In this document: piece by piece, positions 33,461 through 43,416 of the stretch
How the letters are laid out: every line of letters begins with the position of its first letter
Position numbering within the stretch: position 1 is the stretch's first letter
NCBI GenBank assembly: GCA_017623455.1
Contig: JAGAPA010000079.1
Location: 62,001-126,000, forward strand
Direction of reading: 5' to 3'
Source: Clostridia bacterium
Lineage (GTDB): Bacteria > Bacillota > Clostridia > Christensenellales > Pumilibacteraceae
Length of the DNA stretch: 64,000 nt
Translations under genes and position numbers: made by a program
The notes under the pieces: generated by a model
Databases searched by the model: none
What the model saw: the letters and a program-made list of their open reading frames with translations, nothing else
What the model was told of the DNA's origin: nothing

Positions 33461-34804
33461 ATGGAATTTACTACTCAAATCAAAAAGACGCTTTGCTGTG
33501 ACGTGCTCGTAGTGGGCGGAGGAGTTGCAGGATTTTCCGCTGCAGTATCTGCATCAAGGTGTGGCATGAATGTAATTTTGGCAGAGCAAGGTGGTTATCT
33601 TGGCGGAACAGCGACGGCGGGGCTTGTTGCACCCTTTATGACTTGTTATGACACAAAGGGTGAAAAACAAATTATCAGAGGAATTTTCAAAGAAACAATT
33701 GATTGCCTTATAAAGATAGACGGAGCAAAAAATCCGTCCGAGTGTAGAAAGTGTGATAGCTACTCCGGATACAAGCTAAAAGGTCATTTAGGTACAACGC
33801 CTTACGATAGAGAAAAGCTTAAGTTTGTTATGGAACAAATGTGTGAAGAAAGCGGTGTTCAGCTAAAGTATCACTTTACTCTTGTTGGTGTAAATGTATC
33901 GGAAAAACATATACGTTCGTGTGTTTTTGCGACAAAAAATGGATTTTACGAGATAGAAGCAAAGCAATTTATCGATTGTAGTGGAGATGCAGATCTATGC
34001 TATTTAGCAGGTGGTGAATACGAATTTTCGGACGAAACTAACCAGCTTCAACCAGTTTCTACTTTTATGCTTATAGATGGGGTTGATAAGCAAGCAATGG
34101 ATAGAGCCGTTCTTGATAAAGATGCAAGAGGCAGAGCTTTTATGGATATTGTAGAGGACGAAAAGAGAGAGGGTAGATTTCCTTGTGGAACGAAAAAAGT
34201 AAGGATATACGAACAAATGAATGGAGTGTGGGCGGTTAATATGTGCCAGATAGACGAACCGTTCGACGTTACTGACCCTGAGCTTGTAACAAAAGCGGAG
34301 ATAGAGGGTAGGAAACAAGCTTCAGTTATTTTCGATATGCTCAGACGCCGTATTCCCGGAATGCAGAATATCAGGCTGTTGCAAACTTCAGAAACTCTTG
34401 GCATAAGAGAATCAAGACGAATAGTGGGAGAGTATAAGCTTACGCTTGACGATATGCTCGCATCGGTCGTTTTTGAGGATGCAATAGCAGTTGTTGCTTC
34501 GTCGGTGGACGTACATACAAATGGAGCTGTAGATTATAAACCGTTTGCCAACGATAGGCCGTATACAATTCCATACAGAGCGCTTGTGCATAAGGATTTT
34601 GATAATCTTTTGGGCGCGGGAAAGATTATTTCATCGGATAGATATGCACACGGTGCAGTACGTGTTATGCCTCCTGCAATGGCAACGGGACAGGCGGCAG
34701 GCGTGGGTGCGGTACTTGGTGTAAAGTACGGCACGAAAGCTAAGGACGTAGATATTGCAGAGCTTAAGGAAGTGCTTAAGGGGCAGGGAGCGTATCTTTA
34801 TTGA
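33461..34804 (+). CDS. FAD-dependent oxidoreductase (FAD_oxidored family)
   Basis: 447 residues. The dinucleotide-binding motif VLVVGGGVAGFSAAVSASRCGMNVILAE is at about 13-40, followed by GGYLGGTATAGLVAPFM, and a second FAD contact ACL-type segment QFIDCSGDADLCYLAGGE. The end ARAV-type block reads AHGAVRVMPPAMATGQAAGVGA. This is the pattern of the FAD_oxidored (PF12831) proteins often found in sugar-catabolic clusters. The frame opens at 33434, but AAAGGAG before ATG 33461 sets the start. Substrate unknown. Probably regulated by the divergent AraC protein. Confidence 0.87.
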   Translation: MEFTTQIKKTLCCDVLVVGGGVAGFSAAVSASRCGMNVILAEQGGYLGGTATAGLVAPFMTCYDTKGEKQIIRGIFKETIDCLIKIDGAKNPSECRKCDSYSGYKLKGHLGTTPYDREKLKFVMEQMCEESGVQLKYHFTLVGVNVSEKHIRSCVFATKNGFYEIEAKQFIDCSGDADLCYLAGGEYEFSDETNQLQPVSTFMLIDGVDKQAMDRAVLDKDARGRAFMDIVEDEKREGRFPCGTKKVRIYEQMNGVWAVNMCQIDEPFDVTDPELVTKAEIEGRKQASVIFDMLRRRIPGMQNIRLLQTSETLGIRESRRIVGEYKLTLDDMLASVVFEDAIAVVASSVDVHTNGAVDYKPFANDRPYTIPYRALVHKDFDNLLGAGKIISSDRYAHGAVRVMPPAMATGQAAGVGAVLGVKYGTKAKDVDIAELKEVLKGQGAYLY

Positions 34805-34856
34805 TAAATTTGTTACTATAGCGGTTAATAATAAAATTTTTAGATAAATCTAAAAG

Positions 34857-34890
34857 ACGCATTGTCAAAAACTAAGGCATTGCGTTTTTT
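34857..34890 (+). terminator. Terminator after the FAD oxidoreductase
   Basis: ACGCATTG (34857-34864) pairs with CATTGCGT (34878-34885) with one mismatch, then a T run. A TTTAGAT/ATCTAAA palindrome lies just upstream (about 34839-34854). Confidence 0.7.
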
Positions 34891-34913
34891 TGTGTTTTTA
34901 ATAAGTAAAATTC

Positions 34914-34943
34914 TTGACTTATAAGGGATAAATAGTGTAGAAT
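34914..34943 (+). promoter_or_regulatory. metK promoter
   Basis: TTGACT (34914-34919), 18-bp spacer, TAGAAT (34938-34943). Transcription should start near 34950, giving a leader of about 70 nt. Confidence 0.65.
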
Positions 34944-34964
34944 AATAGAGTATATTATAATGCA

Positions 34965-35003
34965 CCCGTATGCGCACATGCGTAAAGCGCGCAAAATTAC
35001 GGG
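34965..35003 (+). promoter_or_regulatory. metK 5' UTR stem-loop
   Basis: CCCGTA (34965-34970) pairs with TACGGG (34998-35003), and TGCGC (34971-34975) with GCGCA (34989-34993), leaving a 4-nt bulge. The structure ends 4 nt before the GAAGAGG ribosome site. It does not match the SAM-I, SAM-II or SMK consensus as I know them. Confidence 0.5.
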
Positions 35004-35019
35004 AAAGAAGAGGAAACTT

Positions 35020-36204
35020 ATGAAAGACGAAATCAGACTTTTTTCAAGTGAAAGCGTAACTGAAGGACATCCCGATAAAATCTGTGACAAGATTGCTGAT
35101 TCGGTACTCGACGAAGCACTTCGTCACGATCCCGATTCTCATATTGCGTGTGAGGTTTGTTGTACTACGGGTCTTGTTTTTGTAATGGGTGAGTTTACAA
35201 CCGAAAGCTATATCGATATTCCCAAGATCGTGCGCTCCGTTGTGGAAGAGATTGGTTATACCGATGCAACGATGGGTTTTGACTGCAAGACTTGCTCGGT
35301 AATCACCAGTATTGACGAACAGTCGCCCGACATTGCTATGGGAGTAAATAACGCGTTGGAAAAGCGCATGAGCGAGGACGATATCGCATCTTCCGTAGGC
35401 GCAGGCGATCAGGGTATGATGTTTGGCTACGCGTGCAAGGAAACCGAGGAGCTTATGCCTCTTCCCATTTCTCTTGCTCACAAGCTTACCGCGCGCCTTA
35501 CCGAAGTAAGAAAAAATGGAATGCTTACGTATTTGCGTCCCGACGGAAAAGCTCAGGTTACCGTTGCTTACAAGAACGGCGAGCCTTGTTACGTTGATAC
35601 CGTGGTAGTATCATCTCAGCACTCTCCCGACGTATCGCAAGAAACGCTTAAGGCAGATATTATCGAGCACGTAATAAAAGCAGTTATACCTAAAGATATG
35701 CTTAGCAACAATACTAAATATTTTATCAATCCCACGGGTAACTTCGTAATAGGCGGACCTCAGGGCGATAGCGGACTTACGGGCAGAAAGATAATCGTTG
35801 ATACTTACGGCGGAATGTGTCCTCACGGCGGTGGAGCATTCAGCGGAAAGGATCCCACAAAGGTAGACCGTTCAGCGTGCTACTATGCGCGTTACGTATG
35901 CAAGAACCTCGTTGCAGCAGGAGCTGCAGAGCGAGTTCAGCTTCAGGTTGCTTACGCTATCGGAAAGGCAATGCCGGTATCCGTATGTGTTGATACTTTC
36001 GGAACAAGCAAGTTTACCGAAGAGCAGATAGTAAGCGCAGTAAACAAAATTTTCGACTTCAGACCGTACAGCATAATCAAAAATCTTGGACTTAAAAACC
36101 CCATTTATGCAAGTACGACCAACTACGGACATTTCGGTAAGAGCTTCCTTCCTTGGGAGCAACTCGACAAAGTGGACGAGATCAAAAAGGAATTGGGACT
36201 GTAA
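35020..36204 (+). CDS. metK: S-adenosylmethionine synthetase
   Basis: Makes SAM from methionine and ATP; 394 residues. Signatures: [24 protein letters not shown] at the N-terminus, the methionine-binding [12 protein letters not shown] and the phosphate-binding [22 protein letters not shown]. The frame is open from 34960, but GAAGAGG before ATG 35020 fixes the start. recD2 begins at the base after the stop. SAM supply suits the several methyltransferases in this window. The upstream hairpin may regulate it. Confidence 0.97.
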   Translation: MKDEIRLFSSESVTEGHPDKICDKIADSVLDEALRHDPDSHIACEVCCTTGLVFVMGEFTTESYIDIPKIVRSVVEEIGYTDATMGFDCKTCSVITSIDEQSPDIAMGVNNALEKRMSEDDIASSVGAGDQGMMFGYACKETEELMPLPISLAHKLTARLTEVRKNGMLTYLRPDGKAQVTVAYKNGEPCYVDTVVVSSQHSPDVSQETLKADIIEHVIKAVIPKDMLSNNTKYFINPTGNFVIGGPQGDSGLTGRKIIVDTYGGMCPHGGGAFSGKDPTKVDRSACYYARYVCKNLVAAGAAERVQLQVAYAIGKAMPVSVCVDTFGTSKFTEEQIVSAVNKIFDFRPYSIIKNLGLKNPIYASTTNYGHFGKSFLPWEQLDKVDEIKKELGL

Positions 36205-38484
36205 ATGATAAAAGGCGACGTTGTTGACATAATCTACAGAAACGAAGATAACGGGTTTTCCATTGTCGTTATGGATATCGAAGGAGATCCCGTTGTTTGC
36301 AAGGGAACTTTCCCTGCGGTTGTAGAAGGTCAAACTATGGAGCTTGAAGGAAAATTCATAATACATCCCAAATACGGCAAACAGTATGACGTCACAAACG
36401 TTACAATATGCACTCCCGACAGTATAGACAGCATAGTCAGGTATTTAGGTAGCGGAATAATACGCGGTATTGGACCGAGGCTTGCGCTGAGGATTGCGTC
36501 TTACTTTGGCGAGAAGACCTTTGATGTTATAGAACATACTCCGCATCTTCTGGCAAAGGTGTCGGGGATAAGTAAAACAAAAGCTCAGGAGATAGCCGAA
36601 GCGTACATGAGCATTAAGGTTATGCAGGACGCAATAATGTTTTTGCAAAAGTACGGCATAACGCTCAATATGTCGCTAAAAATCTATAAGGCGTACGATA
36701 AGGATACTGTAGATACCGTTTCTTCCAATCCTTACGTGCTTGTTGAGGACGTAGACGGCATAGGTTTTCTTACCGCAGATAAGATTGCGCAAAATATGGG
36801 TATAAGCCACGACAGCGAGTTCAGGGTGCGCGCAGGCGTTATATACGCACTGAAAGAAAGCGTACGCTCTAACGGTAATACGTATTTGCCAAAAGACGAA
36901 CTGATTACCGTTTCTTCCAAGCTTCTTGCCGTTGACAGCGAGCTTGTGGAAAAGGCTGTGGACGATCTGTCGCTGCAGCGTAAGATAAGGCTTATCGAAA
37001 ATGAAAACGGAATAGGCGTAATGCTCTATTCGGTATACGCGGTAGAGCATGAGGCAGGCTATCTTATCAGCGCGCTTTCCAACGACGATAATTTCGTGTC
37101 CTACGACGTTGGCGGAGAGCTTGCCACGTTTGAGAAGATTCACGGCATAACTTTCCACGAATCTCAAAAAAGAGCGATAGACCTTGCCGTAAACAGCGGA
37201 GCAGTTATAATAACGGGTGGTCCCGGAACGGGAAAAACCACGATAATTAAATGCATAATCCATCTTTATGCAATGCTCGGCAAAAGAGTGGTGTGCATGG
37301 CGCCGACCGGCAGAGCTTCCAAGCGTATGAGCGAAGCGACGGGGTTTGACGCAGGAACCATTCATAGAGTGCTCGGCATAACGCCCGACAGCGAGCATAA
37401 CAGCAAAGAGCCGATTGATGCAGACGTCGTTATCGTCGACGAGTTTTCAATGGTGGATATATTCCTGTTCAGGACTTTGCTTTCTCGAATAAACAAAGGC
37501 ACCAAGCTTGTAATGGTGGGCGATAAGGATCAGCTTCCCTCGGTTGGGGCGGGCAACGTGCTTGCGGATCTTATTGCAAGCGGAGCGGTTCCGGCGGTGA
37601 GTCTTACTCACATCTATCGTCAATCGTTACAAAGCCTGATAGTTACCAACGCGCACGCAATAAACAGAGGAGAACTCCCCGTGCTTGGCGCGAAGGACAA
37701 AGACTTCTTCTTTATGAGAGCAAATACTCCCGAAGAGATTGCGTCGCTTACAACGTCGGTAGCGTCCGAACGTATTCCCAAATATCTGGGTGTAACACCC
37801 GATAAGGTTCAGGTTCTTTGTCCCTTAAAAATGGGTAGCGCGGGAGTGGTAAACTTAAACCGACTGCTTCAAAACAAGCTCAATCCCACAAGGATAGACA
37901 AAATAGAAACCGAGGACTACGAGTTTGCCGTGGGCGATAAGGTAATGCACACTCAAAACAATTATGAGCTTGAGTGGAAGATGACTGTAGGATACAAAGT
38001 AACCGAGGGTAAAGGCGTGTTTAACGGCGATATCGGTACGGTTACCGAAGTAAACAAATCCGCTCGTACAATGGTGGTAACGTTTGAAGACGGCAGACGC
38101 GCAACGTACGGCGGAGAGGATATAAGCGAGCTTATGCTTGCGTATGCGATAACCGTTCATAAAAGTCAGGGTAGCGAGTTTGACGCAGTAATAATGCCGA
38201 TAGTATCGGGAAGCCCCATGATAATGACGAGAAACCTGCTCTATACGGCAATAACCCGAGCAAAGCGAACGGTGGTACTCATAGGTGAAGAGTACAACGT
38301 GAAAAAAATGGTAAACAACGACTACGTGGCAAAGCGGTATTCGGCGTTGGTTAAGTTTATTAACGAAGCCATAGACAAGCGCAAAATACTGTACGGTGAT
38401 AAAAAGCCGACTACGTACGAGGAAAAGTTCGACAAAATATTCGGGCTTAATATACAAAACAACAACGAAACTTTAGAAACTTAA
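36205..38484 (+). CDS. recD2: RecD2-type ATP-dependent 5'-3' DNA helicase
   Basis: SF1B helicase for DNA repair that acts without RecBC; 759 residues. The N-terminal region (1-310) includes helix-hairpin-helix-like segments (LGSGIIRGIGPRLALRIASYFG, VDGIGFLTADKIA). The motor starts with Walker A ITGGPGTGKTTIIKCI, then Walker B VIVDEFSMVD, and ends with the 2B/SH3 region and motif VI-like YTAITRAKRTVVLIG. The ATG directly follows the metK stop with no spacer, and glnS starts 10 nt after it, so these three are likely one transcript. Confidence 0.93.
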   Translation: MIKGDVVDIIYRNEDNGFSIVVMDIEGDPVVCKGTFPAVVEGQTMELEGKFIIHPKYGKQYDVTNVTICTPDSIDSIVRYLGSGIIRGIGPRLALRIASYFGEKTFDVIEHTPHLLAKVSGISKTKAQEIAEAYMSIKVMQDAIMFLQKYGITLNMSLKIYKAYDKDTVDTVSSNPYVLVEDVDGIGFLTADKIAQNMGISHDSEFRVRAGVIYALKESVRSNGNTYLPKDELITVSSKLLAVDSELVEKAVDDLSLQRKIRLIENENGIGVMLYSVYAVEHEAGYLISALSNDDNFVSYDVGGELATFEKIHGITFHESQKRAIDLAVNSGAVIITGGPGTGKTTIIKCIIHLYAMLGKRVVCMAPTGRASKRMSEATGFDAGTIHRVLGITPDSEHNSKEPIDADVVIVDEFSMVDIFLFRTLLSRINKGTKLVMVGDKDQLPSVGAGNVLADLIASGAVPAVSLTHIYRQSLQSLIVTNAHAINRGELPVLGAKDKDFFFMRANTPEEIASLTTSVASERIPKYLGVTPDKVQVLCPLKMGSAGVVNLNRLLQNKLNPTRIDKIETEDYEFAVGDKVMHTQNNYELEWKMTVGYKVTEGKGVFNGDIGTVTEVNKSARTMVVTFEDGRRATYGGEDISELMLAYAITVHKSQGSEFDAVIMPIVSGSPMIMTRNLLYTAITRAKRTVVLIGEEYNVKKMVNNDYVAKRYSALVKFINEAIDKRKILYGDKKPTTYEEKFDKIFGLNIQNNNETLET

Positions 38485-38494
38485 GGAGTTTTTT

Positions 38495-40114
38495 ATGGGT
38501 AATTTTATTGAAGAGATAATCGAAAAGGATCTTGCGGAAGGAAAGGTAGACAAGATTATTACGCGTTTCCCTCCCGAGCCCAACGGCTATTTGCATATCG
38601 GACACGCAAAGTCTATATGTCTTAACTACTACGGTACGGCAGTAAAGTATAACGGAATATGTAATCTTAGATTTGACGATACCAACCCGATCAAGGAAAA
38701 CGAAAATTTCGTTAAGTCTATTATTGAAGACGTTAAGTGGCTTGGATGGCAGGGTGATATTTATTATGCGTCCGATTATTTCCAGCTTATGTATGAATGT
38801 GCGGTAAAACTCATCAAAAAGGGTAAGGCGTACGTGGACGACATCACTCCCGAACAAATGAAGCAGATGCGCGGAACTCTTACCGAGCCGGGTGTGGAAA
38901 GCAAGCACAGAAACCGTCCTATCGAGGAGAGCTTGGCGCTTTTCGAGGATATGAAAAACGGCAAGATTGCGGACGGTGCGCTTGTACTTCGTGCAAAGAT
39001 TGATATGGCTTCTCCCAACATCAATATGAGAGATCCCATTATTTACCGTGTGCTTAAGGCTCATCATCACAATACGGGCGACAAGTGGTGCATCTATCCC
39101 ATGTACGATTTTGCGCACCCCATCGAGGACGCGGCGGAAAACATTACACACTCCATTTGTACCTTAGAGTTTGAGGATCATCGTCCCCTTTACGACTGGG
39201 TAATAAACGAATGTGAATTTGAGCATAAGCCTCATCAATACGAGTTTGCACGTCTTAACATAGAGAGAACCATTATGTCCAAGCGTTATCTTAAAAAGCT
39301 TGTGGACGAAGGTTTTGTAGACGGATGGGACGATCCCCGTATGCCCACTATCGCAGGCTTAAGACGCAGGGGTTATACGCCTACGTCACTTAGAGAGTTC
39401 TGCGAAAGAATAGGCGTGGCAAAAGCCAATAGCGAGGTAGAGGTTGGACAGCTCGAAAGCTGTATCCGCGACGAGCTTAATGCAAAGGCAGAACGCGCTA
39501 TGGCGGTGCTCGATCCTATTGAAATGATTATTACAAACCGCGAAGACGGATATAGCGAAGAGATTGATTTCGATATCAACCCCAACGACGAAAACGCAGG
39601 CACGAGAAAGGTGACGTTTGGTAAAAAGTTATATATCGAAAGAGCGGATTTTGAGGTTGTTCCTCCCCCCAAGTATAAGCGTCTTATTCCCGACGGTTAC
39701 GTAAGACTTAAGGGCGCGTACATCGTTAAATGCGTAGGCTACGATATGGAAGACGGTAAAGTGGTAAGAGTATACGCAGAGCTTGTAGAAGGTTCGCACT
39801 CCGGCGAGGATAAGAGCGGAGTTAAGGCAAAGGGCGTTATCCATTGGGTAAACGCAGACGAAGCCGTTGACGCAACCGTTAGACTTTACGACTATTTGCT
39901 TTTACCTTACGACGGAATTCACGAGGACTTCTCCGAGCGTATGAACCATAATTCTATCGAAGTAAAAAATGCAAAGATAGAAAAATATCTTACACAATCA
40001 GCTCCGTTGCAATCATATCAGTTTATGCGACAGGGATATTTTTGCAGGGACAACAAGGAAAACGGATTTGTGTTTAATCAGGTAGTAAGCTTGAAGGATG
40101 GATACAAAAAATGA
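38495..40114 (+). CDS. glnS: glutaminyl-tRNA synthetase
   Basis: Class I synthetase; 539 residues. PPEPNGYLHIGHAKSICLNY carries HIGH, and the KMSKS-like loop reads IMSKRYLKKL. The C-terminal anticodon-binding beta barrels are present (RVYAELVEGSHSG and the end region). PEPNGYLHIGHAKS and the DTNP-KE segment (RFDDTNPIKENE) favour GlnRS over GluRS. Many Bacillota lack GlnRS and use GatCAB, so this gene is somewhat notable. AAGGAG precedes the ATG, and its stop overlaps the next ATG. Confidence 0.94.
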   Translation: MGNFIEEIIEKDLAEGKVDKIITRFPPEPNGYLHIGHAKSICLNYYGTAVKYNGICNLRFDDTNPIKENENFVKSIIEDVKWLGWQGDIYYASDYFQLMYECAVKLIKKGKAYVDDITPEQMKQMRGTLTEPGVESKHRNRPIEESLALFEDMKNGKIADGALVLRAKIDMASPNINMRDPIIYRVLKAHHHNTGDKWCIYPMYDFAHPIEDAAENITHSICTLEFEDHRPLYDWVINECEFEHKPHQYEFARLNIERTIMSKRYLKKLVDEGFVDGWDDPRMPTIAGLRRRGYTPTSLREFCERIGVAKANSEVEVGQLESCIRDELNAKAERAMAVLDPIEMIITNREDGYSEEIDFDINPNDENAGTRKVTFGKKLYIERADFEVVPPPKYKRLIPDGYVRLKGAYIVKCVGYDMEDGKVVRVYAELVEGSHSGEDKSGVKAKGVIHWVNADEAVDATVRLYDYLLLPYDGIHEDFSERMNHNSIEVKNAKIEKYLTQSAPLQSYQFMRQGYFCRDNKENGFVFNQVVSLKDGYKK

Positions 40115-40749
40115 TAGATAACGCCTTGTTCGATTGGGATGGAACGTTGGTTGATTCGTCTGAAGGAATTTTAGAAAATCTCAGATATGCAATAAACAGC
40201 GTAGGTTATCCGATTCCCGACGAAAAGACGCTACGAACTTTTATCGGTCCGTCGCTTGTTTGGGCTTTTACTTGCGTTCTTAATATGGACGAAAAAACGG
40301 CTACTCAAGCCATAAGCAACTACGTGTACGGATATTCCGAGCTTTTAGGTTACAAAAAATTCAAGCTTTACGACGGAGCAGAAAATTTACTGAAAACCCT
40401 AAGCCAATCGGGAGTAAAGGTTTCGATAGTTTCGGCAAAGCCCATAGCTCAGCTTAGAAAAGTAGTGGAAGCGTCCGGGCTTATGAAATATATAGACAGG
40501 GTTGTAGGACCTGATGGCGAGGGTAAGAAAGATTCGGATAAAAGCGAACTCATAAAGCGCGCGATAAATGGGAAAAACGTGGTAATGGTAGGCGATTCAA
40601 CCTACGATATCACGTCGGCAAAAAAGGCGGAAGTAACTTCCGTTGCAGTAACTTACGGCTTTGGTTTTACAAAAAACAGCGATACGTATGCGGATTATAC
40701 GGCGCACACGGTAGAAGATTTAGAAAGGATTTTACTTAGAGAAATTTAA
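40111..40749 (+). CDS. HAD-family phosphatase, phosphoglycolate phosphatase-like
   Basis: 212 residues. HAD motif I is FDWDGTLVDS, motif II the VSIVSAKP segment, motif III lysine lies in the KKDSDKSELIKRA region and motif IV is VMVGDSTYDI. The helical cap lies between motif I and II, as in Gph/PpaX proteins. ATGA-coupled to glnS and 16 nt ahead of alaS. It hydrolyses a small phosphate ester; the substrate cannot be read. A repair-related housekeeping role is typical for the group. Confidence 0.85.
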   Translation: MIDNALFDWDGTLVDSSEGILENLRYAINSVGYPIPDEKTLRTFIGPSLVWAFTCVLNMDEKTATQAISNYVYGYSELLGYKKFKLYDGAENLLKTLSQSGVKVSIVSAKPIAQLRKVVEASGLMKYIDRVVGPDGEGKKDSDKSELIKRAINGKNVVMVGDSTYDITSAKKAEVTSVAVTYGFGFTKNSDTYADYTAHTVEDLERILLREI

Positions 40750-40765
40750 GGAGCAATATACAACT

Positions 40766-42562
40766 ATGAAAACAGACATTACGGCAAAAGAATTGAGAAA
40801 TATGTGGTTGGGATTTTTTAAGGACAAGGGTCATACGGTAATATCTTCCGCATCCCTTATTCCCGACAACGACCCCACGGTGCTTTTTACAACGGCAGGA
40901 ATGCATCCTCTCGTTCCCTATCTTTTGGGCGAAAAGCATCCGGGCGGAACAAGACTTACCGACGTACAAAAGTGCGTAAGAACGGGTGATATCGACGACG
41001 TAGGCGACGCAAGCCACTGCACCTTCTTCGAGATGCTTGGAAACTGGTCGCTCGGCGATTATTTCAAAAAAGAAATGATTCCTTGGTCTTATGAGTTTTT
41101 GACAAGCGAAAAATATCTTGGAATCGATCCCGAAAGATTGGCGGTAACCGTGTTTGAAGGCGACAGCGACTGTCCCCGTGACGAGGAAAGCGCGGATTTG
41201 TGGGCAAACGCAGGAATTAAAAGAGAGAGAATTTTCTACCTTCCCAAAGAGCATAACTGGTGGGGTCCCGCAGGCGTTACCGGCCCATGCGGAAGCGACA
41301 CCGAAATGTTTATCGATACGGGCAAGCCTGCTTGCTGTCCCGAGTGCTCACCTGCATGCCACTGCGGAAAATACCTCGAGATCTGGAACGACGTATTTAT
41401 GCAGTTCAACAAGACTGCAGAGGGTAAGTACGAGCCCCTGAAGCAGAAAAACGTTGATACGGGTATGGGTTTAGAGCGTACGCTTGCGACGTTGCAGGGT
41501 AAAAAATCCGTATACGAAACCGACGTGTTTAAGCCCATTATAGGTAAGATTGAGGAGATTTCGGGCGCAAAATACGGCGATAGCGAGGAAGTAACGAGAG
41601 CAATGCGTATTATAGCGGATCATATCCGTACTTCGGTATTTATGATAGGCGACGAGAAGGGTGTATCCCCCTCTAACGTGGATCAAGGATATATCTTAAG
41701 AAGACTCTTAAGACGCGCTATCCGTTTTGCAAAGAAGCTTGGTATTGCAGTAGGTCAGCTTGCGTCCGTTGCTCAGGTTATCGTTGACGAATACAAGGAA
41801 GTTTATACGGAGCTCAGCGTAAACAACGAGAGAATTATCAACGAGATTAACACCGAAGAGTTGAGATTTGAAAAGACTATCGCTTCGGGAGAAAAGGAGT
41901 TTGAAAAGGTAGCTCATTACCTTGTTGGCGACACGCTTTCGGGTAAAGCCGCTTTCCGTCTTTACGATACCTACGGCTTCCCCATCGAAATGACAATCGA
42001 GCTTGCTCAGGAAAAGGGCTTGAAGGTAAACGTGGAAGATTTCAATAAGGCGTTTGCAGAGCATCAGGCGAAGAGTCACGCAGGTGCAGAACAGAAGTTT
42101 AAGGGCGGACTTGCCGACAATACGGAGGCTACCGCAAGACTTCACACCGCAACTCATCTTATGCACAGAGCGCTCAAAACCGTTCTTAACGACGAGAATG
42201 CTAACCAAAAGGGTTCCAATATCACAGAGGAGCGTTTGCGTTTTGACTTCACGTTCCCCCGTCCCATGACAAAGGAAGAGATTGCAGAGGTTGAAAGACT
42301 TGTAAACGAAGCGATTAAAGCCGACGTTGAGATCGTTTGCGAGGAAATGTCGGTAGAAGAAGCTAAAGCTCAGGGTGCAGTTGGACTTTTTACACAGAAG
42401 TACGGTGAGAAGGTAAAGGTTTATACCATGGGCAAGTTCTCCAAAGAAATTTGCGGAGGACCTCACGCAAAGCGCACGGGCGAGCTTGGAAAGTTTAGGA
42501 TTGTAAAAGAACAGTCCTCGTCCGCAGGCGTAAGAAGAATCAAGGCGGTTTTGGAAAATTAA
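40766..42562 (+). CDS. alaS: alanyl-tRNA synthetase, short form without C-Ala domain
   Basis: Class II synthetase that charges tRNA-Ala; 598 residues against about 870 usually. The catalytic core starts at LRNMWLGFFKDKGHTVISSASLIP, with HNWWGPAGVTGPCGSDTEMF, and the tRNA-recognition helices follow. The editing domain is retained: HTATHLMH and CGGPHAKRTGELG provide the HxxxH and CxxxH zinc ligands. The protein ends right after this domain (SSSAGVRRIKAVLEN), so the C-terminal oligomerisation and tRNA-binding domain is missing. The stop is clean and no continuation is visible in the next 50 nt, so this looks like a natural short form. Confidence 0.92.
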   Translation: MKTDITAKELRNMWLGFFKDKGHTVISSASLIPDNDPTVLFTTAGMHPLVPYLLGEKHPGGTRLTDVQKCVRTGDIDDVGDASHCTFFEMLGNWSLGDYFKKEMIPWSYEFLTSEKYLGIDPERLAVTVFEGDSDCPRDEESADLWANAGIKRERIFYLPKEHNWWGPAGVTGPCGSDTEMFIDTGKPACCPECSPACHCGKYLEIWNDVFMQFNKTAEGKYEPLKQKNVDTGMGLERTLATLQGKKSVYETDVFKPIIGKIEEISGAKYGDSEEVTRAMRIIADHIRTSVFMIGDEKGVSPSNVDQGYILRRLLRRAIRFAKKLGIAVGQLASVAQVIVDEYKEVYTELSVNNERIINEINTEELRFEKTIASGEKEFEKVAHYLVGDTLSGKAAFRLYDTYGFPIEMTIELAQEKGLKVNVEDFNKAFAEHQAKSHAGAEQKFKGGLADNTEATARLHTATHLMHRALKTVLNDENANQKGSNITEERLRFDFTFPRPMTKEEIAEVERLVNEAIKADVEIVCEEMSVEEAKAQGAVGLFTQKYGEKVKVYTMGKFSKEICGGPHAKRTGELGKFRIVKEQSSSAGVRRIKAVLEN

Positions 42563-42616
42563 CCGTTTTGAGCCATACGTATAGGCAAAAAACAAACAAA
42601 ACAAAGGAGTAACGTA

Positions 42617-43414
42617 ATGAAAAAAACGAGAAAGCGTAAATTCCACGGAGATATGCTTACGCTCAGAGATATAAGCACGCAGTGCGCGGAATGGCAGTTT
42701 GTATTCATAAAAGATACCGCGTTCGCAACGCTTGCGACGGGAGTGTTCGTAACGGACGGCGACCTGCTTATCTTAAGACCAAAAGAGAAATGTTCGCTTC
42801 CGGAAGGATTTTCTGCATATAAGTGCGTAGCGGTTTCCGACTCTTTCGTAAAAAAGACGCTTGACTTGTTTTCTCCTGCGCTGTCCGATAAGTGGATGAA
42901 TGCGGAAAGCCTGATAATTTCGCTTGGAGGGGGAGGCGACGAGTTTTTCTCGCTTCTTACCGATGCGGAAAATGCAGGCGACGGATATAGCAGAACGTTT
43001 ATGATAAAGCAGGTTGTTGTCAGCTGTATTGCCGAGACCGTGAGAAAGGATAAATACGGTCAGCAAGCGCTTCCTTCTGTTGTTATCGATGCTCTCGAAC
43101 TTATGAAAAAGCCCGAAATTTTGAGTGGAAGTTTTGCATCTTTTAGGAAAAAGACGGGTATGAGCGAAAGTAATATGGTTAGACTGTTTGCAAGATGTAA
43201 TCTCGAGGTTCCGTCCGAGGTGTTCAGAAAAGAAAAGTTTGCAAGAGCAAAAGAGCTTGCAAGAAGCGGAGCAACTTTGAGTGATATCGCAAAGCAAATT
43301 GGCTATACGGTAAAAGGCTTTGTTTCGGTTTATAAGGATTATTACGGTGTTTCACCAATTGCCGACGGAGCTAAATCACAAAAAACAGAAACCGAATTTA
43401 AGGAGGTACAGTAA
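42617..43414 (+). CDS. AraC-like HTH regulator, divergent
   Basis: 265 residues. The C-terminal 100 residues read as an AraC-type HTH pair: FRKKTGMSESNMVRLFARCNLEVPSEVFRKEKFARAKELARSG, then ATLSDIAKQIGYTVKGFVSVYKDYYGVSP. The N-terminal part has a small beta-rich domain (ATLATGVFVTDGDLLILRPKEKC) that could be a sensor. AAAGGAG precedes the ATG. A membrane protein gene starts 3 nt after its stop, with AAGGAGG inside this gene, so the pair is co-transcribed. The target is unknown. Confidence 0.75.
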   Translation: MKKTRKRKFHGDMLTLRDISTQCAEWQFVFIKDTAFATLATGVFVTDGDLLILRPKEKCSLPEGFSAYKCVAVSDSFVKKTLDLFSPALSDKWMNAESLIISLGGGGDEFFSLLTDAENAGDGYSRTFMIKQVVVSCIAETVRKDKYGQQALPSVVIDALELMKKPEILSGSFASFRKKTGMSESNMVRLFARCNLEVPSEVFRKEKFARAKELARSGATLSDIAKQIGYTVKGFVSVYKDYYGVSPIADGAKSQKTETEFKEVQ

Positions 43415-43416
43415 TT

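Noticed and set aside
34944..35019. Known SAM riboswitch before metK
   Set aside because: The leader is too short for SAM-I and lacks its kink-turn sequence; no match to SAM-II or SMK motifs was recognised. Kept only as an unclassified hairpin.
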